Assembly: GCF_000525855.1 (NCBI RefSeq)
Contig: NZ_AODE01000032.1
Span: forward strand, 1 to 57,788
Length of the DNA: 57,788 bases
From: Listeria cornellensis FSL F6-0969
Lineage (GTDB): Bacteria > Bacillota > Bacilli > Lactobacillales > Listeriaceae
Reading direction: 5' to 3'
Part shown: piece after piece, positions 28,422-35,897 of the stretch
How positions within the stretch are numbered: the stretch's first letter is position 1
How the letters are laid out: every line of letters begins with the position of its first letter
Position numbers and translations under genes: made by a program
Notes under the pieces: generated by a model
What the model was told of the DNA's origin: nothing
Seen by the model: the letters and a program-made list of their open reading frames with translations, nothing else
The model's database searches: none

Positions 28422-29568
28422 TGATAATCCCCCTAAAACTTTCGACTTTTTCCTGCACATCGTCCGCAAGTTCTACTAATCTGTTCTTATAATACGCTTC
28501 TAAAAGAGCTAAAAAGTCTGCTTCCGTCTCATAAACCTTATTTTCTTTCAAAGAATAGCAGTAATAACTCCCATTGTGCTCAATACCGATAAAATCAAAC
28601 GCTTGTTTGTAGGTTGCCTGTGCTTCAAATTGGAAAGCATTAAACGGTGTTACAACATGGTTCCGTTGCATCTGTAATTGCCGCATTAAATTAGCCAAAA
28701 CATAGTACATGTGTGAAATCGTCGCTTTTTCTGACCACTTATCATCTCCATCATGCGCTTCAGATACTTTTAAAAGATACTCTGAGTAGCTACAACTCAC
28801 ATTCCTACTCACCGATAACCTTTTCCTATAGTCCAAAAAGCACCCATCTGAATGTATAAATAGACTTGACGATGGGATAATACCTTGAATCGCCATATAA
28901 TCAACTACAAGTTCCCCTGGTAAGGGTGATGCCTGCCCAATTTGCATAAAACGCGTCACATTTTGATCGATCTCTTCTTTGTCTAAATATACAAACAGAT
29001 CACTATCAATATAATCCGATAATTTCACAAGTATCTGCGGATAATTAGCAGTCACACCTACTGGAAAAGTCCCTGCGCCCGCAACAATAGAACTATTAAT
29101 CGCCATCTTAGCCAAAATAGAATGGTCAATATCTGCGCTGAGGCAAGCATCTTCCACGTAAATATGCTTCAAAGTCCCTTGAAACTCTGCAGGATAAATC
29201 CCCGTTAGTAAAGCTTTAATACCGTTTTGAATCGCTTGTTCACCATTAAAAGTAACTTTGCCTGTACCTTCCTGATGATGCTTAGCAAAGCTATCCTCCA
29301 AAGAAACATACCTCAGCTCCGTCTCGATATTTGGCTGAATATAGTTCACAAAATTAGTCAAACGCCCTATTTCACCAGTATAAATATATGTCATCGTTTC
29401 ATATTCTTGAAAATCTAAATAATCAATATAGTCTTCATATGTGTTTGTATTAAAATTATATGTATCCATTGTATAACCTTCACCAATAAGTTGATCTGCT
29501 AATTCTGTTGAAACTTCCAATGTCTCGAAAATACCGTGATTTATCGTTAAAAAAGTTATCGCGTCCAT
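28411..29568 (-). CDS. Unrecognised 385-aa protein, first enzyme-sized gene of the peptide operon
   Basis: I do not recognise a family. It is a soluble protein with no signal peptide or membrane segment. Features that stand out are GKVTFNGEQAIQNGIKALL, VEDACLSADIDHSILAKMA, SIVAGAGTFPVGVTANYP and FIHSDGCFLDYRKRLSVSRN. The central part could be an alpha/beta domain. The start has AAGGAGTG. It sits directly after the precursor peptides and overlaps the methyltransferase gene. By elimination it would fill the MpaB or MpaC role (precursor recognition and/or oxidative decarboxylation of the C-terminal Thr). That assignment is inference. Confidence 0.7.
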   Translation of the reverse strand: MDAITFLTINHGIFETLEVSTELADQLIGEGYTMDTYNFNTNTYEDYIDYLDFQEYETMTYIYTGEIGRLTNFVNYIQPNIETELRYVSLEDSFAKHHQEGTGKVTFNGEQAIQNGIKALLTGIYPAEFQGTLKHIYVEDACLSADIDHSILAKMAINSSIVAGAGTFPVGVTANYPQILVKLSDYIDSDLFVYLDKEEIDQNVTRFMQIGQASPLPGELVVDYMAIQGIIPSSSLFIHSDGCFLDYRKRLSVSRNVSCSYSEYLLKVSEAHDGDDKWSEKATISHMYYVLANLMRQLQMQRNHVVTPFNAFQFEAQATYKQAFDFIGIEHNGSYYCYSLKENKVYETEADFLALLEAYYKNRLVELADDVQEKVESFRGIINAA

Positions 29569-29599
29569 TTAAAACACTCCTTATTTTATAAAACTATCT

Positions 29600-29627
29600 G
29601 TTGCTCTCACTTATTAGTGAGAGCAAC
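29600..29627 (-). terminator. Perfect 12-bp hairpin between peptide genes and enzyme genes
   Basis: GTTGCTCTCACT / AGTGAGAGCAAC with a 4-base loop. It overlaps the last codons of the 54-aa gene and precedes the 385-aa gene by about 30 bases. No T-run follows, so it is more likely an attenuator or RNA-stabilising 3' structure that keeps precursor mRNA in excess over enzyme mRNA. Confidence 0.6.
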
Positions 29628-29771
29628 AGATTTCACCAATTTAGCAGCTACTACTAACATTACGATAGTTATAGCGATGGTTAATACCGTATTGACATTC
29701 CTAAATACCAAATTAATCATTCCTAAAGCTAGTAACATTACCAATAATAAATCTGTTCTTCTTTTTGCCAT
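29607..29771 (-). CDS. 54-aa two-segment membrane peptide (candidate immunity protein)
   Basis: It begins MAKRRTDLLLVMLLALGMIN and has two hydrophobic segments (residues 7-22 and 29-43) separated by a short polar turn, with a basic tail ending VKSVALTNK. AAAGGGTGG precedes ATG. It lacks the precursor leader motif and does not end in Thr. A small basic membrane protein next to membrane-active peptides often confers self-immunity. No homology is recognised. Confidence 0.6.
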   Translation of the reverse strand: MAKRRTDLLLVMLLALGMINLVFRNVNTVLTIAITIVMLVVAAKLVKSVALTNK

Positions 29772-29786
29772 GTTAACCACCCTTTA

Positions 29787-29900
29787 TCAAGTTACTACAA
29801 CGCCCACAATCGTTGCCCCAATACCAACACCAATCCAAAAATCTGTGACATGTCCATTCAATTCTTCACTATTTACCTCTTTAAATATTAAGTTATTCAT
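29787..29900 (-). CDS. Daptide-like precursor peptide, 37 aa (copy 4)
   Basis: The leader is MNNLIFKEVNSEELNGHVTD and the core starts FWIGVGIGAT and ends IVGVVVT, with Thr the last residue. It shares F-K-E and E-E-L-N with its neighbours. A strong ribosome-binding site (AAGGAGGAAGGATAGT) precedes ATG. The Gly/Val/Ile-rich core with terminal Thr fits daptide precursors, whose last Thr becomes a dimethylated diamine. Too short for routine gene callers. Confidence 0.8.
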   Translation of the reverse strand: MNNLIFKEVNSEELNGHVTDFWIGVGIGATIVGVVVT

Positions 29901-29933
29901 ACTATCCTTCCTCCTTTATCTTTTTTGTTTTTA

Positions 29934-30044
29934 TCACGTAAGAACTACGATTCCTCCAATTACAACAATTCCTCCAACAACGCCTCCAGTAGTACACCAG
30001 CCACAGTTTAAACCTTCATGTTCTAATTCGTTAAATTTCACCAT
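29934..30044 (-). CDS. Daptide-like precursor peptide, 36 aa (copy 3)
   Basis: The leader is MVKFNELEHEGLNCGWCTT; the core GGVVGGIVVIGGIVVLT is a run of Gly, Val and Ile ending in Thr. The E-x-L-N leader motif is kept in looser form (HEGLN). Two Cys flank Gly-Trp at residues 14 and 17, unique among the copies. AAAGGAGGAAATA precedes ATG. Confidence 0.8.
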   Translation of the reverse strand: MVKFNELEHEGLNCGWCTTGGVVGGIVVIGGIVVLT

Positions 30045-30075
30045 TATTTCCTCCTTTATCTATCAAATTTATAAC

Positions 30076-30192
30076 TTATGTTAGTACGATCAAACCGCCA
30101 ATAATGACGCCTCCACCAATTCCAATTCCGACACCTTGCCAAAAACCAGCATTCAATTCCTCTGCTTGTGTTTCTTTAAAATTTAACTTCAT
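30076..30192 (-). CDS. Daptide-like precursor peptide, 38 aa (copy 2)
   Basis: The leader MKLNFKETQAEELNA is followed by GFWQGVGIGIGGGVI and the end IGGLIVLT, with Thr last. It is the clearest member: lysine- and glutamate-rich leader, then a hydrophobic glycine-rich core of about 23 residues able to span or insert in a membrane. AAAGGAGGTTGAGACA precedes ATG. Confidence 0.82.
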   Translation of the reverse strand: MKLNFKETQAEELNAGFWQGVGIGIGGGVIIGGLIVLT

Positions 30193-30228
30193 TGTCTCAA
30201 CCTCCTTTATCACTCTATATCATACACT

Positions 30229-30339
30229 TCATGTTACTGCCACAACAGCAACTGTAGCAGTTATAATTACCACCGCCTGCTACCATGACACACTTGCATT
30301 TAATTCCTCAACATGCGTTTCTTCAAAATTCAGCTCCAC
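30229..30339 (-). pseudogene. Daptide-like precursor peptide interrupted by TAG (copy 1)
   Basis: The GTG start at 30339 with GGGAGGAG upstream gives MELNFEETHVEELNASVSW, then TAG at 30282-30280. The same frame continues QAVVIITATVAVVAVT and stops after the terminal Thr. The leader aligns with copy 2 over 15 residues, so the frame is real. The stop is a substitution (for example CAG to TAG), not a homopolymer slip, so unlike the frameshifts elsewhere it is probably genuine decay. The core also lacks the glycines of its siblings. Confidence 0.75.
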
Positions 30340-30356
30340 TAAATCTCCTCCCTATA

Positions 30357-30503
30357 TTATAAATTTAGATTTTTTCCAATTGGATCCGCATCTATAAACC
30401 AATGTCTGTTTAAAAAAAAGAAAATCGGTGGAACAATAACCGAAATGACAATCCACGGCCACTTTGCATTCAACTCTTCGGATACACGTTCTTTTAATTT
30501 CAT
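30357..30503 (-). CDS. 48-aa peptide with precursor-like leader but no terminal Thr
   Basis: It begins MKLKERVSEELNAKWPWIVI, so it keeps the E-E-L-N-A leader motif. One hydrophobic segment (IVISVIVPPIFFFL) follows, then a polar end with DADPIGKNLNL. It could be a divergent precursor or a small immunity or regulatory peptide. A run of eight T falls in its 3' half; if one is excess, it would end right after IFFF at 30 aa. AGGAGGACTAAGAT precedes ATG. Confidence 0.55.
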   Translation of the reverse strand: MKLKERVSEELNAKWPWIVISVIVPPIFFFLNRHWFIDADPIGKNLNL

Positions 30504-30563
30504 ATCTTAGTCCTCCTATTTATATTTAAATTTTTAAGGGATGTACTCATAAACCCGTGTTCC

Positions 30564-30737
30564 TTATGATATATTTTTCTCAATCTTATGTAGCTCTTGG
30601 TTGCTTAATCTCGATCCCATATTCTGATTAGCGATAATATACTGAAAAACATTGTTCCATTCCTCCTTCTCTTTCAAATGAATACCATCAAAAAGCTCTT
30701 CTTCTTCGAGTTCTTCTTCTTTTTCTAAACTCAGCAT
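30564..30737 (-). CDS. 57-aa acidic peptide of the operon
   Basis: It starts MLSLEKEEELEEEELFDGIH, very rich in Glu, then a mixed helix with EWNNVFQYIIANQNMG. No membrane segment and no terminal Thr. AAAGGAGGCATATAG precedes ATG, and this site overlaps the end of the 15-aa ORF upstream. The role is unknown; it could be a chaperone-like or regulatory partner. Confidence 0.5.
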   Translation of the reverse strand: MLSLEKEEELEEEELFDGIHLKEKEEWNNVFQYIIANQNMGSRLSNQELHKIEKNIS

Positions 30738-30753
30738 TTTCTATATGCCTCCT

Positions 30754-30801
30754 TTAACCACGATCCCAAATTCTAACCATCAAGTCTACAAGTTCTAACA
30801 T
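30754..30801 (-). CDS. 15-aa peptide, candidate signal peptide, first gene of the operon
   Basis: The ORF reads MLELVDLMVRIWDRG and has a strong ribosome-binding site (GGGAGGCGAGATC before ATG). Its stop TAA runs into the ribosome-binding site of the next gene. It is the first gene facing two Rgg-like regulators across about 180 bp. Rgg proteins are activated by short hydrophobic peptides, some of them leaderless, usually encoded next to the regulator. The peptide is amphipathic, which fits. It could instead be a translated leader only. Confidence 0.5.
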   Translation of the reverse strand: MLELVDLMVRIWDRG

Positions 30802-30979
30802 GATCTCGCCTCCCGTTTATTTTTTTTGTTGTGTTCCTCTTGCTTGATTACATCTTATCAAAAATTATTATCTTTTTTGCATCTCCTATTGTATAATGTA
30901 ATATATGACCACATGGAGATTCTTATACCTCATATATGACAATCTGCTATCTATTCTTTCATTAAGGGAGGTTACATGA

Positions 30980-31837
30980 TTGACGAGTTATGGTAAAACA
31001 TTGAAACAAATCCGCATAAATAAAGGGCTGACACAAAAAGATGTTGCCGAAAATATTATCTCGCACTCCTTCTACGCTAAGGTCGAACGTGACGACAGCA
31101 ACATTGCCGCAGACCGCCTGCTTGATATTTTAGATCGATTGAACATGGAAGGCGATGAGTTCCTATTTATACATAATGGTTATAATGAGCCGTATAAACG
31201 AACATTACGCCAAGACTTGCTCCAAACCTTTTTCAAAAATGATACGGAAAAAATGACCCAGTTACGGGCGGAAATTGATCTTAAGTTCCGAGAAACAGAT
31301 GATTTTTTCTATCAATTACTAAGTATCGATACGTACTGCATTATTCAGAAATTAAATGACGAACCGATTGACGTAGCTTTGATCGAGCCTTTGAAAAACT
31401 ATTTATTTGATACTGAAACCTGGGGACATTACGAAGCAATGCTTTTTACGAACAACATGTTTATTTTTGATATTGAGACAAATTTAATGTTTGCTAATAA
31501 GCTACTCAAAAATTTGAAGCAGTATGAACAGTACAGCTTGCATGAGCGGCATATTCTTACTGCACTGATCAATTTGACGATTCTTTGTATAGATAACGAT
31601 TATACACATGAAACCGATTACTATTTAAAGTTATTGAGTACACGAAAGAAAAACCCGAAATTTCTGTATGAGCGAAATATCACGCTTTTCCTGAATGGTA
31701 TTTGTTTGATTAGGGATGATCAAGTAACTGAGGGACGGGCAAAATCCGAACGCGCTATCCAAATTTTGAATACGTTAAATATGACCAATAATGCAAAGCG
31801 CTATCAAAAATATTTGGATAATTACTTGAATAGATGA
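30980..31837 (+). CDS. Rgg/GadR/MutR-type regulator 1
   Basis: This 285-aa regulator has an N-terminal XRE helix-turn-helix (GKTLKQIRINKGLTQKDVAE ... SFYAKVERDDSNIAADRLL) and a long all-helical TPR-like C-terminal domain that binds a peptide. The start is TTG 30980, 8 bases after GGGAGG; it aligns with the ATG of the paralogue (SYGKTLKQIR against NYGETIREIR). It is divergent from the peptide operon and is its likely activator. Confidence 0.85.
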   Translation: MTSYGKTLKQIRINKGLTQKDVAENIISHSFYAKVERDDSNIAADRLLDILDRLNMEGDEFLFIHNGYNEPYKRTLRQDLLQTFFKNDTEKMTQLRAEIDLKFRETDDFFYQLLSIDTYCIIQKLNDEPIDVALIEPLKNYLFDTETWGHYEAMLFTNNMFIFDIETNLMFANKLLKNLKQYEQYSLHERHILTALINLTILCIDNDYTHETDYYLKLLSTRKKNPKFLYERNITLFLNGICLIRDDQVTEGRAKSERAIQILNTLNMTNNAKRYQKYLDNYLNR

Positions 31838-31846
31838 GGTGATAAG

Positions 31847-32720
31847 ATGAACTATGGCGAAACAATTCGTGAAATAAGACTTAGTAAAGCGCTGACACAA
31901 AAAGAGGTTGCGGGTAATATTGTTTCACTCTCCTTTTATGCAAAAGTAGAGAAAGGCGAAAATAACCTCTCTGCAGATAAATTTTTCAAAATACTAAATA
32001 AGCTAAATATCGAGATTGACGAGTTCCTGTTTGTCCATAACGACTTTAAGGAGAATCCAAAAAAAAACGATTCAAAAGCGGATTCATCAATTCCCAGATA
32101 ATCGAGATTTAGAGGATATGCTTCGATTAAAAGAAGAAACTGCGCACTTGTATCAGCAAACTTCTGATATTTTTTACTTACTTATTAGTATCGAGCTAAG
32201 CTGCATTATTCAGAAGATGCATGGTGAGGTAATTTCTACTGACTTAATCCAACCACTCAAGGACTTTCTCGCCAAAACGGCGACTTGGGGGCATTTTGAG
32301 ACAAAAATTTTCACGGACAACATGGTTTTTTTAGATATTGACACGACACTTGTATTCGCTGACTCGCTACTGAAAAATTTTAGGCAATATAGTAATTATG
32401 GGATTTATGAGCAAGATATTCTTCTCGCTTTGATAAACTTAACAATACGCTGTTTTGACTGTAATTATTTAGAGGAGGCAGAATACTACCTGACGCTTAT
32501 TAATAGAAAGCAGAAGAATCCAAAGCTATTTTATGAACGGAATATGTATTTATTTTTGACAGGAATAAATGCTGTTAAAAATAAGGATATACCTCGGGGT
32601 GAAGAAACAGCGCTCTGTGCTATTCAAATTTTCGAAGATCTGGATATGAAGAAAAGTGCGGAGAAATATCAGAAATATTTGGATAAACATTTGGAACTGA
32701 TGACAAAACAAGCCCTCTAG
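31847..32720 (+). CDS. Rgg/GadR/MutR-type regulator 2, one frameshift as read
   Basis: This is a paralogue of the upstream gene, about 290 aa after correction. The helix-turn-helix is GETIREIRLSKALTQKEVAG with SFYAKVEKGENNLSADKFF. The C-terminal part begins RLKEETAHLYQQTSDIFYLL and mirrors regulator 1 (YEQDILLALINLTI against HERHILTALINLTI). The frame breaks at A9 32059-32067; eight A restore NPKKTIQKRIHQFPDN. It starts 9 bases after its neighbour's stop, so both are in one operon. Two paralogues could respond to different peptides or antagonise each other. Confidence 0.82.
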
Positions 32721-32738
32721 TGCGAGAGCTTGTTTTGT
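32703..32738. terminator. Bidirectional terminator between regulator 2 and the MMPL gene
   Basis: ACAAAACAAGCCCTC / GAGAGCTTGTTTTGT stem spanning the last codons of regulator 2; it serves both converging genes. Confidence 0.75.
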
Positions 32739-32739
32739 C

Positions 32740-34873
32740 TTACTTCTTATCCTTCAAATGATGCCCTTCAATATCTAATGATGGCAACACTTTATCCAAC
32801 CATTTCGGCATATACCATGAACCTTTTCCGAATAATTTTGTTAGGGCTGGGATGATAGTTAGACGCACGATGAATGCATCGAACAACACACCGAAACCTA
32901 ACGCAATTCCGATTGATTTAATCATTGGATCTGGCGCGAAAACGAAGCTGATGAAGACGGAGAACATGATCAGAGCTGCTGCAATGATGACGGGGCCGCT
33001 TTCTTTCAAGCCGGTTTTGATGGAATGCGTGTTGTCTTTTGTTAGCGTGTACTCTTCGTGGACGCGGGACATGAGGAATACCTCGTAATCCATTGCGAGC
33101 CCGAACAGGATACCGATTGTGATAACTGGCAGGAAGGCAAGAACTGGGCCTGTGGTGCTGATGCCGAATAGTTCTTTAAATACGCCGTCTTGCATAACCA
33201 TTGTTGTGAAGCCGAGTGTCGCTGTTAAGGAAAGCACGAAGCCAAGTACGGCTGTTAGTGGAATCAATAGCGAGCGGAACACAACGGTTAGCAGGATGAA
33301 TGCCAACACAACGATAACGCCTGCAAAAACCGGAATCGCGTCGTTGAGTTTTTGCGACATGTCGATGTTGATTGCACTTTGTCCGGTTACTTCCATATTG
33401 ATATCATACTTGCTGTCTGCTGTTTTTGCGTAGCTACGCAAGTCATGAACGAGTTGCGTTGTTTTATTGCTCGTCGGTCCTGTTTTTGGAATGACAGTAA
33501 TCAGCGCGTAGTCACCATTCGCATTCGGCATTGGCGGCGTCACGATGGCCACGTCTTTCATGCCAGAAATGTGTTTTGTGACTGCAGCTAGATTTGCAGC
33601 ACTGCCTTTTTCTGTTGTATCCGCTAGAATGACTAATGGCCCGTTAAAACCTTCGCCAAATTTGTCGGATAGAATATCGTACGCTTTTTTCTCGGTGGAG
33701 TCTTTTGGTTTCGAACCGTTATCCGGGATTCCGAGTTCCATTGAGCCAAATGGGATGCTTAGTCCACCTAGAACGATAACTGCAGCTAGGAATGCGATAA
33801 GTGGCTTCCCAACGACGAATTTCGTCCAAATGTTGTCGCCTTTTTTGCCAGCTTTTTCTTTTTGTGGCTTGATTTTTTTATGGAAAATGCCGATGAACGC
33901 TGGGATTAGGATTAGCGCGGAAAGCACGGCGAAAAGAACGCTGAGCGCGGAGGCAAGCCCCATCACGGTCAGGAATTCGATGCCGACAAGGGATAAACCA
34001 CAAACGGCGATAATAACGGTAATTCCGGCAAAAATAACGGCGCTACCTGCTGTTCCTGTTGCGAGTCCGACTGCTTTTAGGTGATTTTTCTCAGTGCGGA
34101 TGATTTGGCGGTATTTAAATAGGATAAATAACGCGTAATCGATCGCCACGGCGAGGCCAATCATGACCGCAAGCGTGAGCGTGACATTTGGCATTTCGAA
34201 AAAGCTTGAAATGATTGCGATGATGCCGACACTTGTTCCAAGGCTCAGGATTGCTGTGATGATTGGCAGTCCTGCTGCGATAACAGAACCAAACGCGATG
34301 ATTAGAATCACGAGTGCCACGACGATACCGATTGCTTCTGAGGAGCCGCCGATGTCCATTGGCGTAATCATGACGTTACCTGTCATTTCGGTTTGAAGAT
34401 CTTTGTCATCCATGCCGTTTAGCGCATCTTTAACTTTATCAATAGATTTCTCGTTTACCGCAAGCGCGCTGACATTGTAACTAATATCAGCAAAAGCAGT
34501 TGTCATGTCTGGACTGATTGTTTTTGCTTCGTATGGATTCGCGATACTTTCTATTTTATCGTCACTTTTTTTTGATTTCTGCTAAAACTTTCGTGATGGC
34601 AGCTTGTGATTCTGGTGTCACGATGCCTTTTTCTTCGTCGCTTTTAAAGACGACACGGATGCTACCTTTTTGACTGTCCTGTTTGAATTCTTCCTCGATT
34701 TTATTCGAAGTATCGAGTGATTTCAGACCGCTCATTTTGATGTCATCTGTAAAATTAATACCTTTAATAGCCAGTACGGCCACGATTATTCCTAAAACAA
34801 CAAACCAGGAAATGATTGTTTTCCATTTGTGTTTTGCAAAGGTCTGTCCTAATTTGTAAAGTAAATTTGCCAA
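32740..34873 (-). CDS. MMPL/RND-family exporter, one frameshift as read
   Basis: The corrected protein has about 710 aa. It has an N-terminal membrane segment (WKTIISWFVVLGIIVAVLAI), an extracellular domain, a block of membrane segments with the MMPL motif VMIGLAVAIDYALFILFKYR, a second extracellular domain, and a second block with ILFGLAMDYEVFLMSRVHEE. The frame breaks at T8 34566-34573; seven bases restore EIKKSDDKIESIANPYEAK. It starts with TTG after AAGGAGG. Divergent from a TetR gene, it is probably a drug or lipid exporter repressed by it. Confidence 0.88.
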
Positions 34874-34901
34874 TTGGTTGTTTCCTCCTTCGATTCACGC
34901 T

Positions 34902-34930
34902 ATTATATATTTATAGACATACAGTGTATA
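34902..34930 (-). promoter_or_regulatory. MMPL promoter with palindromic operator
   Basis: ATACAGTGTAT at 34919-34929 is a perfect palindrome about a central G. It overlaps the expected -35 position of a minus-strand promoter with TATAAT at 34907-34902. This is a likely binding site for the divergent TetR repressor. Confidence 0.5.
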
Positions 34931-35008
34931 TTACACGATTTCGAGATGAAATGTAAGAGCCAGATTGTTTAGTTTGTATAGTTAAGCAACACTTTAGGAG
35001 ATGTGTAG

Positions 35009-35554
35009 ATGAACGATTCGGATTTACGCGTGCGAAAAACGAAAAACGCACTTTATAAAACGCTATTGCAAATGCTTGAAACGCAAGAATTAGCAAGCGT
35101 TACGGTGAATAGCATTTGTAAGGAAGCTTTAATTCACCGGACTACTTTTTATAAGCATTTTTTTGATAAATATGATTTGTTAATGTATGTGTTGCATGAG
35201 CAGTTTCAGGACTATTTTGCGTTAGATATCAAGGATCGGATTAATCATCCGTTTCAGTCTGGATTTGATACGGTATACATGGATATGCAGTTGGTCCTCG
35301 AAAAGCAGAAAAATGATGATACGTTTTTTAAGACGATGGCTTCCTTTTTCTTGACGGAATTTCAGAAAGATATCGAGGCAAATATGGATAAGTTGACGCT
35401 TTCGGATGATATCCCAGCTGAGTTGTTGACGTATATTTATGCGGCAAATTTGGGCGCAATTATGTATTGGTCTCAGCAGATGACGACTCCCGCTGATTGG
35501 GCACAGATGGATAAGCTTTTTAAAGCCGTTTTACCGGTGAAAATTGATTTATAG
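35009..35554 (+). CDS. TetR/AcrR-family regulator
   Basis: This 181-aa regulator has the N-terminal DNA-binding domain (RVRKTKNALYKTLLQMLETQ ... SVTVNSICKEALIHRTTFYK, HFFDKYDLL) and a helical ligand domain with AYLGA-like YIYAANLGAIMYWSQQ. The pattern resembles TetR proteins with a TetR_C_7-type end. GGAGATGTGTAG precedes ATG. It is divergent from the MMPL exporter, separated by 135 bp containing a palindrome, which suggests control of the exporter. Confidence 0.88.
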   Translation: MNDSDLRVRKTKNALYKTLLQMLETQELASVTVNSICKEALIHRTTFYKHFFDKYDLLMYVLHEQFQDYFALDIKDRINHPFQSGFDTVYMDMQLVLEKQKNDDTFFKTMASFFLTEFQKDIEANMDKLTLSDDIPAELLTYIYAANLGAIMYWSQQMTTPADWAQMDKLFKAVLPVKIDL

Positions 35555-35566
35555 AGGAGTATAATT

Positions 35567-35830
35567 ATGACAAAAACCAACAATGAAACCCTGATGCTAG
35601 TCCTTTCTATCGTTTCCTTCTTCATTCCGTTTGGAACTGTTTTGGCAATTTGGAGTCTCGTCGCGAGTGTGAAAGCCCGAAAAATCGAGAAAAACTCTAT
35701 GAATACGGCCACTTTGATACTCTCAATTCTTAGCCTTATTTATACGGTTGTTGCTTTAATCCTGATTGGGATTGGATTACTTGCCTTTTTCAATGATCCC
35801 TCAGGTGTCACTACGATTCAAATAAATTAA
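35567..35830 (+). CDS. Small membrane protein, 87 aa
   Basis: Two hydrophobic segments (LMLVLSIVSFFIPFGTVLAI and TLILSILSLIYTVVALILIG) are separated by a charged loop SVKARKIEKNS. The layout resembles DUF4190-type small membrane proteins but the family is not certain. It starts 12 bases after the TetR gene with GAGGAG before ATG, so it is co-transcribed with it. Confidence 0.65.
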   Translation: MTKTNNETLMLVLSIVSFFIPFGTVLAIWSLVASVKARKIEKNSMNTATLILSILSLIYTVVALILIGIGLLAFFNDPSGVTTIQIN

Positions 35831-35886
35831 AAAGCTGTGCGCGCCAATCGTCTGGAAACTTAGGTGATTGGCGCGCATAGCTTTTT
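35829..35886. terminator. Bidirectional terminator
   Basis: Long stem AAAAAGCTGTGCGCGCCAATC / GATTGGCGCGCATAGCTTTTT (one mismatch) between the converging small-membrane-protein and aldo/keto reductase genes. Confidence 0.85.
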
Positions 35887-35897
35887 ATCGTTTAGTA

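Noticed and set aside
30972-30992. Mini-ORF MIDELW before regulator 1
   Set aside because: The spacing to the ribosome-binding site (4 bases) is poor, and the TTG start of the regulator is better placed and aligned with its paralogue.
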